64,000 nt of DNA, from contig JAZKGE010000001.1 of the NCBI GenBank assembly GCA_040386075.1, positions 1 to 64,000 of the forward strand. The letters are read 5' to 3'. The position numbers and the translations under genes were made by a program. Below the pieces are notes generated by a model, which was not told the origin of the DNA, did no database searches, and worked only from the letters and a program-made list of their open reading frames with translations. The stretch is from UBA4416 sp040386075 (GTDB lineage Bacteria > Bacteroidota > Bacteroidia > B-17B0 > Aurantibacillaceae). Positions 24,872-33,521 of the stretch are shown in pieces. Positions within the stretch are counted from its first letter, which is position 1. Each line of letters opens with the position of its first letter.

Positions 24872-26359
24872 TTAGTTAAGAATTAAAATAGTTAATTCAC
24901 CCGGATTTGTATCTAATGCAGCGTTTCCGCCAATATCTACAGAAGAAGTACCATTAGAGCGTGCCGTGCGAAGATCAATCGTATGTGTTCCGGCAGGCAG
25001 AGTTATCATTGTATTGATAGCACAGGTGTTAAATGAATTGGCTGCTGTACTTGAGTTTACTGTAGAAAAACGGTTCCAGCCACCATTGGCCAGGAAATTA
25101 CCATTTGCATAAATAATCATATCAACGTTAGACCACGCTCCGGCAGTTGTTACCGTATTTCTTGTTCCAATAGTTGCCCATATAATCACAGTAGCAGGCG
25201 CAGTAAGGATAAATGTTTGGGTAAGCCCCGGTTGCATGGTTGCAACAGTAGAGGTTACACCCAATCTTCCTGCAGTTCCATAAACATGGTATTTTTGAAA
25301 TACGCCTTGCGGGCCTTGTGGTCCTGTTGCACCAGTGGCTCCTGTTGGACCGGCAGGGCCTTGTGGACCTGTAGCTCCTGTTGGACCTTGTGGACCAGCA
25401 GAACCCGTAGCTCCTGTTGCACCAGCAGCTCCGGCAGGGCCTTGTGGACCAGCAGCGCCTGTTGCTCCAGCAGGACCTTGTGGGCCAATAGCACCAGTAG
25501 GGCCTGTTGGGCCTGCAGGACCGACTGCTCCCGTTGCTCCTGCTGCACCCGCAGGGCCTTGTGGACCAACACCACCTGTTGCACCCGTAGCTCCCGTTGA
25601 ACCTGCAGGACCGGTAGCTCCCGCAGGACCGGTTGCACCTGCTGCACCACGACAATCTAATGTATTAAAAGCGGCATCGCCATTTGTATCTTCCGATGGA
25701 TCATTTACTCCATTACCATTGGTATCCCAACAGTTTATACCGTTAGTACCCGCTGTTCCAGTTCCTCCACAATCCAATGTATTAAAAACTGCATCGCCAT
25801 TCGTATCTTCTGTTGGGTCATTTACGCCGTTACCGTTGATATCCCAACAGTTAATCCCGTTAGCACCATTACTTCCTGTTGTTCCGGCAGCACCCGCAGG
25901 GCCAGTAGCACCTGTAGCACCTGCACAATCCAATCCATTAAAAAAAGTATCTCCGTTCGTGTCTTCCGACGGATCATTTACTCCATTTGCATTGGTATCC
26001 CAGCAACTAATTCCGTTAGTACCATTACTTCCTGTAGGGCCGGCAGGGCCGGTAGCACCCGCAGGACCTGCTGGGCCTGCAGAACACAGGTTTTTCCACG
26101 CGGCAATCGTAGTTTCATAAAAGAAAAAACAATCCACATCAATATCATAAACCATTAAACCCTCAGTAGGGGCTGCAATAGCTAAACGCTGAATAGTGGT
26201 CATTCGTGGTACCAAAACTCCCTGTGTAGTTGACTGCAACTCCAGAATAGAATTAGCATTTGGAGTAGTTGTACCAATACCAACATTATTTTGTGCGGTA
26301 AGAGGATTACAGGTTACAATTGCACTTATTGCAAGTAGATAAAGGATTTTGTTTTTCAT
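24872..26359 (-). CDS. secreted collagen-like Gly-X-Y protein with calcium-motif inserts
   Basis: 495 residues. Signal peptide (MKNKILYLLAISAIVTCN). An N-terminal non-collagen segment ('VGIGTTTPNANSILELQST') resembles the start of many Bacteroidota secreted fibre proteins. Short Gly-X-Y blocks are then interleaved with three copies of an Asp/Asn-rich unit flanked by Cys, of the form CWDxNxNGVNDPxEDTNGD...DC, resembling thrombospondin type 3 or EF-hand loops. A long Gly-X-Y tract (~235-350, mostly GPAGATGPQ) is followed by a ~140-residue globular C-terminal domain that could act as a trimerisation head. No T9SS tail is visible. It is 23 nt downstream of a type B T9SS gene. Confidence 0.85.
   Translation of the reverse strand: MKNKILYLLAISAIVTCNPLTAQNNVGIGTTTPNANSILELQSTTQGVLVPRMTTIQRLAIAAPTEGLMVYDIDVDCFFFYETTIAAWKNLCSAGPAGPAGATGPAGPTGSNGTNGISCWDTNANGVNDPSEDTNGDTFFNGLDCAGATGATGPAGAAGTTGSNGANGINCWDINGNGVNDPTEDTNGDAVFNTLDCGGTGTAGTNGINCWDTNGNGVNDPSEDTNGDAAFNTLDCRGAAGATGPAGATGPAGSTGATGATGGVGPQGPAGAAGATGAVGPAGPTGPTGAIGPQGPAGATGAAGPQGPAGAAGATGATGSAGPQGPTGATGPQGPAGPTGATGATGPQGPQGVFQKYHVYGTAGRLGVTSTVATMQPGLTQTFILTAPATVIIWATIGTRNTVTTAGAWSNVDMIIYANGNFLANGGWNRFSTVNSSTAANSFNTCAINTMITLPAGTHTIDLRTARSNGTSSVDIGGNAALDTNPGELTILILN
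25305..25655 (-). repeat. Gly-X-Y coding repeat tract
   Basis: Degenerate 9/18-nt repeats encode collagen triplets (GPAGATGPQ type) within the collagen-like gene. Long spurious reading frames on the other five frames in this tract come from this periodicity. Such DNA is prone to slippage, so unit number may vary between strains. Confidence 0.85.
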
Positions 26360-26382
26360 AACTATCAGATTTGAAGAGGTAA

Positions 26383-28158
26383 TTAATTGAATACAGATAC
26401 GTTGCCGTGGAATTCTAATTGTTTATTTGATGTGCTTGCATTTAAAATATAAAAATAGACCCCGTCCGGAACAGTGTTCCCATTTATTTTTCCATCCCAA
26501 TGGGCATTAGCGCTGGATGATGAGAATACTTTCGTTCCCCAACGGTTAAAGATATTAAGCTGATAATCCTTTAATCCACTGGTTTTAATAGTGAACAGAT
26601 CATTTATACCATCACCGTTTGGTGTAATAACATTAGGAACAATAATATCATCCATGATTTCAATGACCTGAACAGCTGAATTACTACAACCCGTAGAATT
26701 GGTAACATTTAATACAACCGTATAAGTTCCACTTCCTGAATAGGTGTGCGAAGGATCCTGAGAAGTAGAAGTACTGCCGTCACCAAAATTCCAACTCCAT
26801 TGAGAGGCATTACTGGTTTGATCTGCAAATGCAATATTCGTAAAATCATCTTCATGTGTAAACAAAACTGTAGGAGGCGGTACAACAATAGGTTCACATG
26901 TTCCGGGTAAAGAATTACAGCCTCCGATTCCTATTGCAATGGCTGATACAGAAGATGTTCCTGCGCTCCAGCTTGCGCTTACGGTTGCAGTTCCCTGACC
27001 TCCAGTGATTGTTCCATTAGCAGGAAAGGTCCATTGATACGAGGAACTATTACCTGTGAGCGTAAATAAATTATTAGTTGAATTCTCACAAAGGCTTGGA
27101 CAATTTAATATAGGTGTTTGAGGTCTTACATTGGTAAGTATGTAGGGATCTCCCGGGTTTACAAAATTCCATGCCGAACGCGTGCGTGTATTAAAGACAC
27201 CGGAACTGCCTGTTCCCATTGCTACCATATCATTCCATTGGGTATTTCCGGTTTGCCACTGCCCCATTCCCGACCAATCAGCGTCTGAAGCTATAATATA
27301 AAATAAGCGAACATCTGTAGATGACGTTCCGGCAACACGATTAATAGAATGAAAAAAAAGTGGGTTTAGATCACATTCATTGCCATCGGTTATTGACCTG
27401 TCAAAACCTTGTGTTGTAGCGTCTGTGTTATTCAAACGCGCTACATAGGTATTAGCATTTGCATTTGTAGGTGTTAATTCAACCGGCCGGTAACGTAATG
27501 TTCCTGTACTTGATCCTGTTGGAAATAAATAAACCGAAGCCGAATTGGTCTCTCTTGAAAATGTACCCGGATTCATGCTGCTAACAAATCCTTCGCTGCC
27601 TGGAGTAATATTATTAGTAACCGCATTTACAGAAGTATTTAAAACAAAAAAGGTTTGTGTTTGAGTTTCAAGCTCTCTGTCGCTAATTATCAAATTTCCA
27701 TTTGTTCCTGTTCTAGCATTAACAGTTTGCAAAGTTTTCTTTCTATTAATTCCTGTACCAGTTCCCGATAATTCAAGGTTATTAAAGGTAGTTGCAGTTC
27801 CATTATTGCTGGTTATAAATTGCTGAGTGTTTCCAAATAATTTCACACTAGAATTGCCTGCGTTAAATGTAGCACTGTTTATCCAATCCTGTTCAACATT
27901 ATATATTCCATTTCCGGAAACATTACTACTGTTTTCAATATTAAATGTACCTGCTATGGGCAGAGTAGAATTTTTTGTGATCGTGACATCACCGTCATTT
28001 GAAAATGTTGCGGTATTCGAAATATTCATTCCACCATTTACCCACACAATGGCACCTGAAGATACATTCACTGTTGCCCCGTTTGCATAAACTATTTGTG
28101 CTTGTTGGGACAAAGGAGTAAATAACGTACTAATAAAAATAAAGTAGAGTTTTTTCAT
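26383..28158 (-). CDS. T9SS type B (gliding motility-associated C-terminal) surface protein with PKD domain
   Basis: 591 residues. Signal peptide (MKKLYFIFISTLFTPLSQQ). The N-terminal ~330 residues are Asn/Thr/Ser-rich beta structure ('GNGIYNVEQDWINSATF'). Then come an Ig-like region, a PKD domain (~429-505, 'WSWNFGDGSTSTSQDPSHTY') and a type B sorting domain (~508-591, 'VPNVITPNGDGINDLF', 'LNIFNRWGTKVF', 'WDGKINGNTVPDGVYFY'). Family knowledge says such CHU_C tails direct export by T9SS, often with PorP/SprF-like partners, none of which is in the window. It is the first gene of an operon with the collagen-like gene. Confidence 0.88.
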   Translation of the reverse strand: MKKLYFIFISTLFTPLSQQAQIVYANGATVNVSSGAIVWVNGGMNISNTATFSNDGDVTITKNSTLPIAGTFNIENSSNVSGNGIYNVEQDWINSATFNAGNSSVKLFGNTQQFITSNNGTATTFNNLELSGTGTGINRKKTLQTVNARTGTNGNLIISDRELETQTQTFFVLNTSVNAVTNNITPGSEGFVSSMNPGTFSRETNSASVYLFPTGSSTGTLRYRPVELTPTNANANTYVARLNNTDATTQGFDRSITDGNECDLNPLFFHSINRVAGTSSTDVRLFYIIASDADWSGMGQWQTGNTQWNDMVAMGTGSSGVFNTRTRSAWNFVNPGDPYILTNVRPQTPILNCPSLCENSTNNLFTLTGNSSSYQWTFPANGTITGGQGTATVSASWSAGTSSVSAIAIGIGGCNSLPGTCEPIVVPPPTVLFTHEDDFTNIAFADQTSNASQWSWNFGDGSTSTSQDPSHTYSGSGTYTVVLNVTNSTGCSNSAVQVIEIMDDIIVPNVITPNGDGINDLFTIKTSGLKDYQLNIFNRWGTKVFSSSSANAHWDGKINGNTVPDGVYFYILNASTSNKQLEFHGNVSVFN

Positions 28159-28188
28159 GTGAACAGAAATGAAAATTTAATCTAATTT

Positions 28189-28327
28189 AGTTAAAAAACT
28201 GAAACCACCATCCCTTACTTACTTTAACCTAGGCAAATAGATATAGTAATGAGTGACGCTACCTTTATAATTATTAAAGAAAAACTCTGTTAACAATTTT
28301 GACTGATCACCTGTTAGTTAAAAAACT
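28189..28327. promoter_or_regulatory. divergent intergenic region with two copies of AGTTAAAAAACT
   Basis: The 228-nt region between the divergent genes at 28158 and 28387 holds AGTTAAAAAACT at 28189-28200 and again at 28316-28327. A third identical copy is at 34221-34232 in another promoter region. The 12-mer is a short inverted repeat (AGTT-N4-AACT). I found no perfect TAnnTTTG element here. Confidence 0.3.
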
Positions 28328-28386
28328 CAAAAAGTTCATAAACTTATATGTATAGATTATACTTTTAGACAAATAATATACCCAGT

Positions 28387-29706
28387 ATGAAAAAATTCTT
28401 ATCCTCAAAAGCATTTCGTGCCATATGGTCAATAGGCCTGGCAGCTTTCTTCTTTTATATTACGCCGCCATGTTTCAGTAAAACAACCATTGGTATTGTT
28501 TTAGGAATTCTTGTATTACTGGTAAACGGCTCAGGATTTATTAATAAGTTTCCTATCATTACTCATATCTCCCGTTTTTTAGTCGGTGGTTTATTCATCT
28601 TTTCAGGTTTTATCAAAGCAAACGACCCAATAGGATTTAGCTACAAACTGGAAGAATATTTTGAAGTATTTAAAGCCGATTCGGGTTTAGGCATCTTCGA
28701 AAGCTTTGCACACATCGCCCTACCCTTAGCTATTTTATTATGTGTAAGCGAAATGGCCTTAGGATTTATGTTATTGGTTGGTTATAAACGTAATTTAACT
28801 TTGGGCTTATTATTAACTCAAATTGTGTTCTTTACTTTTTTAACTTTCTATTCAGCATGTTACAATAAAGTAACCACTTGTGGCTGCTTTGGCGATTTCC
28901 TTGTATTAAAACCATGGACCAGCTTTTGGAAAGATGTGGCACTATTAATCCTCATTACTCTTTTGATTTCAGGCAAAGAAAGCATCAATGAATTATTTAC
29001 AGAAATGATCACCATGTCGCTAACTCTTTTTGCCGTTATTTTGTCCTTTGCATTTCCTATTTACACTTATCGTAATTTACCGGTACTGGATTTCAGAGCA
29101 TATAAGATCGGAGATAATATCAAAACAAATATGCAGGCCGGTGCTGATTACAAGCCAGCTGAATACGAATCGGGTTTTATTTATGAGAATTTAAAAACGC
29201 ATGAACAAAAACATTTTGATATGAAAAATTATCCTTGGCAGGACACCCTCAACTGGAAATGGATTGCTACCGATAATATTTTAATTCATGATGCGATCAA
29301 TCCTCCAAAAATCGTAGACTTCTCAATTACAGATCTAAACGGGAACGATATAAAAGACAGCATCTTAAATAACAAAGATTACATGTTCTTGTTGATCTGC
29401 TACGATCTAAACAAAACCGAAGACAATGAAACCGTTCATGCTAAAATAAACGACCTGTATAAATTAGCGCAGGCTGATCATAAAAATATGATAGCCTTAA
29501 CTGCAGGAGATGCCAAACAAATTGATGATTACAAGCATAAACACCAGGCCATGTACGATTTTGCAAATGCTGATGGCGTTGTTTTAAAAACAATGGTAAG
29601 GGCTAATCCGGGACTGATCTTAATTAAGGACGGAACAGTTATTATGAACTGGCACCATAATAATTTCCCAACCTATAGTGATGTGAAACAGAAGTTTATG
29701 AAGTAA
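28387..29706 (+). CDS. DoxX/MauE-like membrane protein (BT_3928 family)
   Basis: 439 residues. The N-terminal half has about 7-8 hydrophobic helices with a DoxX-like segment ('RFLVGGLFIFSGFIKANDP'), where a Met/Gly-rich helix is followed by the conserved Cys pair in 'TTCGCFGDFLVL'. The C-terminal ~200 residues are soluble, with a thioredoxin-like strand order, but I see no CxxC there. BT_3928-family proteins are widespread in Bacteroidota and uncharacterised. MauE relatives help disulfide handling, so a redox role is possible but inferred. It is followed by a terminator. Confidence 0.75.
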   Translation: MKKFLSSKAFRAIWSIGLAAFFFYITPPCFSKTTIGIVLGILVLLVNGSGFINKFPIITHISRFLVGGLFIFSGFIKANDPIGFSYKLEEYFEVFKADSGLGIFESFAHIALPLAILLCVSEMALGFMLLVGYKRNLTLGLLLTQIVFFTFLTFYSACYNKVTTCGCFGDFLVLKPWTSFWKDVALLILITLLISGKESINELFTEMITMSLTLFAVILSFAFPIYTYRNLPVLDFRAYKIGDNIKTNMQAGADYKPAEYESGFIYENLKTHEQKHFDMKNYPWQDTLNWKWIATDNILIHDAINPPKIVDFSITDLNGNDIKDSILNNKDYMFLLICYDLNKTEDNETVHAKINDLYKLAQADHKNMIALTAGDAKQIDDYKHKHQAMYDFANADGVVLKTMVRANPGLILIKDGTVIMNWHHNNFPTYSDVKQKFMK

Positions 29707-29728
29707 TATAAACAATTATTGTAACTGG

Positions 29729-29756
29729 AAAAGGGAAGCACTAACTTCCCTTTTTT
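29729..29756 (+). terminator. intrinsic terminator
   Basis: AAAAGGGAAG (29729-29738) pairs with CTTCCCTTTT (29745-29754) around a 6-nt loop, followed by further T's. Confidence 0.85.
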
Positions 29757-29777
29757 ATTTATATTAAACCATACACC

Positions 29778-30818
29778 ATGTTAGAATTTCTAAAGAAACT
29801 ATTTGGTTCCAAAAAAGAAGATAGTGGAGTTTATATCCCACCGGCCTACACGGCCCCTAAAAAAGCAAAATCAACAAATATTGATGGATTGATGGTTGCA
29901 ACAGATACGGTTTTTATTGAAGAAGTAGTGAGTACAACTCATCATGAAGAGACCTTATTTGAGCTACCTCAACAGGAAACATCCCGCCCTAAATCAAATT
30001 ATACGATCGAAGAAGAATGGTATGTCTTTGAAGATGATGGCTTGTATGGCTTTAAAGATGAAAATGGTGATGTTATCATAACACCAAAATTTAAACATGC
30101 TTACAATTTTCAAAATGATTATTCTATTGTTGAGATGAAAACCGGTAAAGGAATGATCAACAATAAAGGAGATCTAATTTTGGAACCCATTTATGATTAC
30201 ATATACGACGATGTAAACGGATTCCTTCAGATCGAAAAAAATAATTTATATGGATTGGCAAAAACAGACGGTACTATTGCTGTTCCTGTGCAATATAATG
30301 ATACAGGCGAGTTTTGGGAAGGCCTCGTGTGGGTTGAAAGAAATGATTTTGTAGGTTATGTTGACGAAAATCATAAAACAGTTGTTCCTTTTAAATTTGA
30401 CTGGTGCGGTAATTTTTCGGAAGGTTTAGCATCAGCAACGCAATATGCGCAAGAAGAAGGCCAAAAGGATATTTACGGTTATATTGATAAAACGGGAAAC
30501 TATGTCATTACGTTTGACGACTATGATGAGGCCGGAGAATTTAAAGAAGGATTAGCGCCGGTAAGTATCGATGATAAATTTGGATTCATTAATAAACAAG
30601 GGAAGTTTATTTGCGAACGCATTTACCATAGTGCAGGAAATTTCGTTCAGGGCCTTTCCTGTGTTCAGTTAGAAGATGGTGGCAAATGGGGTTACGCTGA
30701 TAAAACAGGTAAGCTGGTTGTCCCGTATCAGTTTGAAAGTACTTCTGATTATATAGACGATCAGGAAGAATTAAATGAATTACTTGATGGATTAAAACAA
30801 AAATATAAACTCAAATAA
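29778..30818 (+). CDS. WG-repeat protein
   Basis: 346 residues, without a signal peptide. A ~80-residue variable N-terminus is followed by about six WG beta-repeats (~80-325). They are recognisable by 'YGFKDENGDVIITPKFKHA', 'YGYIDKTGNYVITFDDYDEA' and 'WGYADKTGKLVVPYQFES'. WG repeats form beta-rich folds of unknown function in bacteria. It is 10 nt upstream of the next gene, so co-expression is likely. Confidence 0.85.
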   Translation: MLEFLKKLFGSKKEDSGVYIPPAYTAPKKAKSTNIDGLMVATDTVFIEEVVSTTHHEETLFELPQQETSRPKSNYTIEEEWYVFEDDGLYGFKDENGDVIITPKFKHAYNFQNDYSIVEMKTGKGMINNKGDLILEPIYDYIYDDVNGFLQIEKNNLYGLAKTDGTIAVPVQYNDTGEFWEGLVWVERNDFVGYVDENHKTVVPFKFDWCGNFSEGLASATQYAQEEGQKDIYGYIDKTGNYVITFDDYDEAGEFKEGLAPVSIDDKFGFINKQGKFICERIYHSAGNFVQGLSCVQLEDGGKWGYADKTGKLVVPYQFESTSDYIDDQEELNELLDGLKQKYKLK

Positions 30819-30828
30819 AACATAAACT

Positions 30829-31404
30829 ATGAAAAAAATAAACCTGATCATCGCAGCATTAATATTGAACCTAAGCTTTTTAAAAGCTCAAAACAATGTT
30901 CGAATGACATCCTATTACGATAGTAAAGATTCAAAAAGTTACTACATCGCCTGGGATATTAAAACAGGGAAATCTGTACAATACTATTGGAACGGTACCG
31001 ACCATAAATGGAACTCATTTGAAATTAATATAGCCGCGCAACCTGTACCAGGTGCATTAGGTAATATTATGTTTGACGTATATTTTGACCACAAAGACGG
31101 CAAAGCCTATTATATTGCATGGGATGTTAAAACAGGAAAATCCGTACAATATTATTGGAACGGCACCGACCATAAATACGCAGCTTTCGAGATCAATTTA
31201 CCTGCGAGCCCTTTACCGGGCAATACCGGAGAAGTAATGATTAAGAGTTACTATGATAATAAAGATGGTAAAGCGTATTACATTGTTTACGATACCAATG
31301 GAGGGAAATCCATTCAATATTACTGGAACGGATCAGAGCATAAGTGGAAGGCTTTTGAAATTAATTTGCCGGAAAAACCCTTGATTGTTACAACCACAAA
31401 ATAA
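30829..31404 (+). CDS. secreted protein made of three ~52-residue aromatic repeats
   Basis: 191 residues. Signal peptide MKKINLIIAALILNLSFLKA, then three consecutive units, each with the pattern YYDxKDGKAYYIAWDxKTGK, then SVQYYWNGTDHKWxxFEINL and a short Pro-rich linker. Almost the whole mature protein is repeats. I do not recognise a named domain. The dense Tyr/Trp and Asp/Lys suggest a beta-rich, possibly carbohydrate-binding surface, which is a guess. It forms a two-gene unit with the WG-repeat gene. Confidence 0.7.
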   Translation: MKKINLIIAALILNLSFLKAQNNVRMTSYYDSKDSKSYYIAWDIKTGKSVQYYWNGTDHKWNSFEINIAAQPVPGALGNIMFDVYFDHKDGKAYYIAWDVKTGKSVQYYWNGTDHKYAAFEINLPASPLPGNTGEVMIKSYYDNKDGKAYYIVYDTNGGKSIQYYWNGSEHKWKAFEINLPEKPLIVTTTK

Positions 31405-31409
31405 TGAAA

Positions 31410-31440
31410 AAGCAGATGAAATGATCATCTGCTTCTTTTA
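31410..31440. terminator. convergent terminator overlapping the end of the HEAT-repeat gene
   Basis: AAGCAGATGA (31410-31419) pairs with TCATCTGCTT (31425-31434) around a 5-nt loop. On the plus strand it is followed by CTTTTATAATG. The right arm also encodes the last codons and stop of the minus-strand gene at 31425. Confidence 0.75.
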
Positions 31441-32192
31441 TAATGCTTCTCAATATAAGCTATTGCCTGCTCTTGTGTAAGAATTGAAAAATCACGGTAA
31501 CGGTAATGTACATCAATAATTTCTTCAACAGCATCGCTAGTCAAAGATTTATTTTCCCAGGTATTGAGATCAGCGATCACCGTTTGTAAACAACCTTTTT
31601 TGTATGCAATTTGTCCGATCACGTGAACTAAAGTTGTTCTTACCCGCTTTGTTTTATCGTTTTGTAATACTTTTAATAGCGGTAAGATCTCTTGGGGATG
31701 TGTTCGGCCACGCAACTCAATACCGTGACAGATCTCGCGACGAATCTCTTTATCTTCGTGATACAAATATTGCTCACTCCATTTCAAAACAGAAACAGGA
31801 TTCTTTTCGCTCATCTTTTTTATGGAACCAATCACGGCATTTCTTACCAAATGATGTAAATCGAATAAACCTTTCTCAAAAAAATGTTGAACCATTTTGA
31901 AATCACTCTTTCCTATTTCACCGGCAGCATTTATAACTGTTTGACGGATGTGTGCTTTGTCTTCTTTAAGCAACTTTTCTAAAATAAGAATGATGGTCTT
32001 CTGCAAACCATCATTCTCTAAATATATTCTTCCAATTGACAAATAAGCTGACTTGCGGATATATGTATCCTCGTCTGAAAAGTAATCAATTGTTTTTTTA
32101 AGTTTACCTGACTTTAGTTCAGTTAATAACTCTCCCCTGATCTGTTCAACCAGTTCAGCGCGTTTATCTTTTGGTAAATCGTAGAAACTCAT
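31425..32192 (-). CDS. HEAT-repeat protein
   Basis: About 255 residues from the ATG at 32192 (MSFYDLPKDKRAELVEQ). A longer reading frame to 32273 runs through an intergenic repeat element and is probably not translated. Five to six alpha-helical HEAT-like units are visible ('SYLSIGRIYLENDGLQKTI', 'NAAGEIGKSDFKMVQHFFEK', 'TLVHVIGQIAYKKGCLQTV'). The 'HEDKEIRREICHGIELRGR' region resembles DNA-alkylation-repair AlkD-like HEAT proteins, but catalytic residues cannot be confirmed. Role unknown, probably a scaffold or nucleic acid-binding protein. Confidence 0.75.
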   Translation of the reverse strand: MSFYDLPKDKRAELVEQIRGELLTELKSGKLKKTIDYFSDEDTYIRKSAYLSIGRIYLENDGLQKTIILILEKLLKEDKAHIRQTVINAAGEIGKSDFKMVQHFFEKGLFDLHHLVRNAVIGSIKKMSEKNPVSVLKWSEQYLYHEDKEIRREICHGIELRGRTHPQEILPLLKVLQNDKTKRVRTTLVHVIGQIAYKKGCLQTVIADLNTWENKSLTSDAVEEIIDVHYRYRDFSILTQEQAIAYIEKHYKRSR

Positions 32193-32243
32193 AATTATAC
32201 TCTCTAAACTATCGCATACGTTGGTAATAGTGCGGCTGGTTTT

Positions 32244-32344
32244 GGCAATTCGGGTCGAACCTCTATTCTGCAAGGTTTTTGTGGGGCAAATGGAGGTTAG
32301 CGAATTGCCTTGATTTTTTGATTCTTTTTCATCAAGAAAAAGAA
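32244..32344. repeat. intergenic inverted-repeat element
   Basis: GGCAATTCG (32244-32252) pairs with CGAATTGCC (32301-32309), and inside it AACCTC (32258-32263) pairs with GAGGTT (32293-32298). Next to it is a second hairpin, TTCTTTTTC (32322-32330) with GAAAAAGAA (32336-32344). I recall sequences of the AAAAATCAAGGC type scattered in Bacteroidota intergenic regions, but could not check. The unlikely N-terminal extension of the HEAT gene falls within it. Confidence 0.45.
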
Positions 32345-32355
32345 AAGAGAAAAGA

Positions 32356-32625
32356 TTATTTATTCTTTAATTTCTCATATTCCTTTTCCACTGAATCAGG
32401 TTTCATTAATACATAAGCATTTAGAAAACTAAACACAACACCTATTCCCCAACCTAACATAGGAAACACGGGCCACGGAACGCCGGCACTTTCTTCCTGG
32501 TGATCGGTAAAATACCATAAACACCAGAACATAGTATTAATTACAATATAAGTTGCTAAATGTCTTTTGAAACCTACACGTTTTTTTGCAAGTTTCCATA
32601 GTTCTTGTTCTCTTTGTGTTTCCAT
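32356..32625 (-). CDS. 2TM domain protein
   Basis: 89 residues with two membrane helices (~20-40 and ~55-76). The N-terminal 'REQELWKLAKKRVGFKRHLATYIVIN' is typical of the 2TM domain found next to transcriptional regulators and histidine kinases in Bacteroidota. Function unknown. It is 10 nt downstream of the winged-helix gene and is the last gene of a four-gene operon starting at 34175. Confidence 0.8.
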   Translation of the reverse strand: METQREQELWKLAKKRVGFKRHLATYIVINTMFWCLWYFTDHQEESAGVPWPVFPMLGWGIGVVFSFLNAYVLMKPDSVEKEYEKLKNK

Positions 32626-32635
32626 TTTTTTTAGT

Positions 32636-32935
32636 TTATGATTTTGATTTTGGGCTTAAATATTCTTTTAAATTTTCTACATACTCATTAAAGGCCACCA
32701 AACCTTTATCGGTCATTTTACAGGTTGTTTGCGGATAATTGTTTTTGAACGATTTTTCTATTTCTATATAATCAGCTTCTTTTAATTTTTGCAATTGTAC
32801 ACTTAAATTTCCTGCAGTAGAATTAGTTTCTTCTTTCAAAAAAGAAAAATCGGCTTCCTTCACTCCTGCCAATAGTGACATGACCGCCAACCGTAGCTGC
32901 GAATGCAATAATGGATTGAGTTCTTTAAGTGCCAT
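32636..32935 (-). CDS. winged-helix transcriptional regulator
   Basis: 99 residues, a single winged-helix DNA-binding domain. The helix-turn-helix is in 'TNSTAGNLSVQLQKLKEADY', and the wing in 'NYPQTTCKMTDKGLVAF'. It resembles small MarR/PadR-like regulators that act as dimers. The start ATG overlaps the stop of the preceding membrane protein gene. A 14-bp palindrome at 34185-34198 overlapping the operon promoter is a candidate target site. Confidence 0.82.
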   Translation of the reverse strand: MALKELNPLLHSQLRLAVMSLLAGVKEADFSFLKEETNSTAGNLSVQLQKLKEADYIEIEKSFKNNYPQTTCKMTDKGLVAFNEYVENLKEYLSPKSKS

Positions 32936-33516
32936 TAGCTATTGAATTTTGCTTTTAATAAATGGCCGGGAATGATGTATGATACCAATAAGGCAAAAGC
33001 CAGTATCAAATATTGATTTGCGAAATTTTCGAATTTATAATAACTACATAATACAAATAATGGAAAGCAGATAGCTCCTCCTATTACCATAGGCATAAAT
33101 TTTATAATTCTACCGGTACAAAATATACCAATGCCATATAATAAAATAAATGTTGGTAAAATTTCGAAATTTACCTGTAAAAATATAGCAGTCACAATGC
33201 TGATAAAAGCAAGCCCTAAAGTAACCCACACCTGGTTAACGTGTGTTTCGATATGCGTTTTTACTTTCTGTTTTTTTGATTGTTTTGCTCCATAGATAAA
33301 AGAAGCAATTCCGCCCAGGGGCATTAATAACCAGATCAGACCTGTCCTTTCCTGTAATACCGGCAATAAAAAATAACTTAACATAGCTGCTGAAAATGTA
33401 AGCCATCCCCACATGATGTAATAAAAGCTATCAACGCTGTAATTTTTTTGTGCTTTCATGATCATACTTTGCATGATCTCTAAACTCTCCGAAGGATTAA
33501 TCTCTCTTTCTTCCAT
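32935..33516 (-). CDS. multi-pass membrane protein of the regulator operon
   Basis: 193 residues with a short charged N-terminus (EEREINPSESLEIMQSMI) and about five or six hydrophobic helices. No named domain recognised. Similar membrane proteins sit beside small winged-helix regulators in Bacteroidota. It could sense the membrane or sequester a partner, but that is inference. Its stop overlaps the regulator start by one nucleotide, and it is 5 nt downstream of the upstream TPR-like gene. Confidence 0.7.
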   Translation of the reverse strand: MEEREINPSESLEIMQSMIMKAQKNYSVDSFYYIMWGWLTFSAAMLSYFLLPVLQERTGLIWLLMPLGGIASFIYGAKQSKKQKVKTHIETHVNQVWVTLGLAFISIVTAIFLQVNFEILPTFILLYGIGIFCTGRIIKFMPMVIGGAICFPLFVLCSYYKFENFANQYLILAFALLVSYIIPGHLLKAKFNS

Positions 33517-33521
33517 GTGAT

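Noticed and set aside
25335..26120. 261-codon Pro/Val/Ala-rich plus-strand open frame
   Set aside because: It is the antisense of the Gly-X-Y repeats and arises from the 9-nt periodicity; no start context or recognisable domain.
32193..32273. N-terminal extension of the HEAT protein
   Set aside because: It overlaps an inverted-repeat element and reads as non-homologous sequence; the ATG at 32192 gives the usual start.
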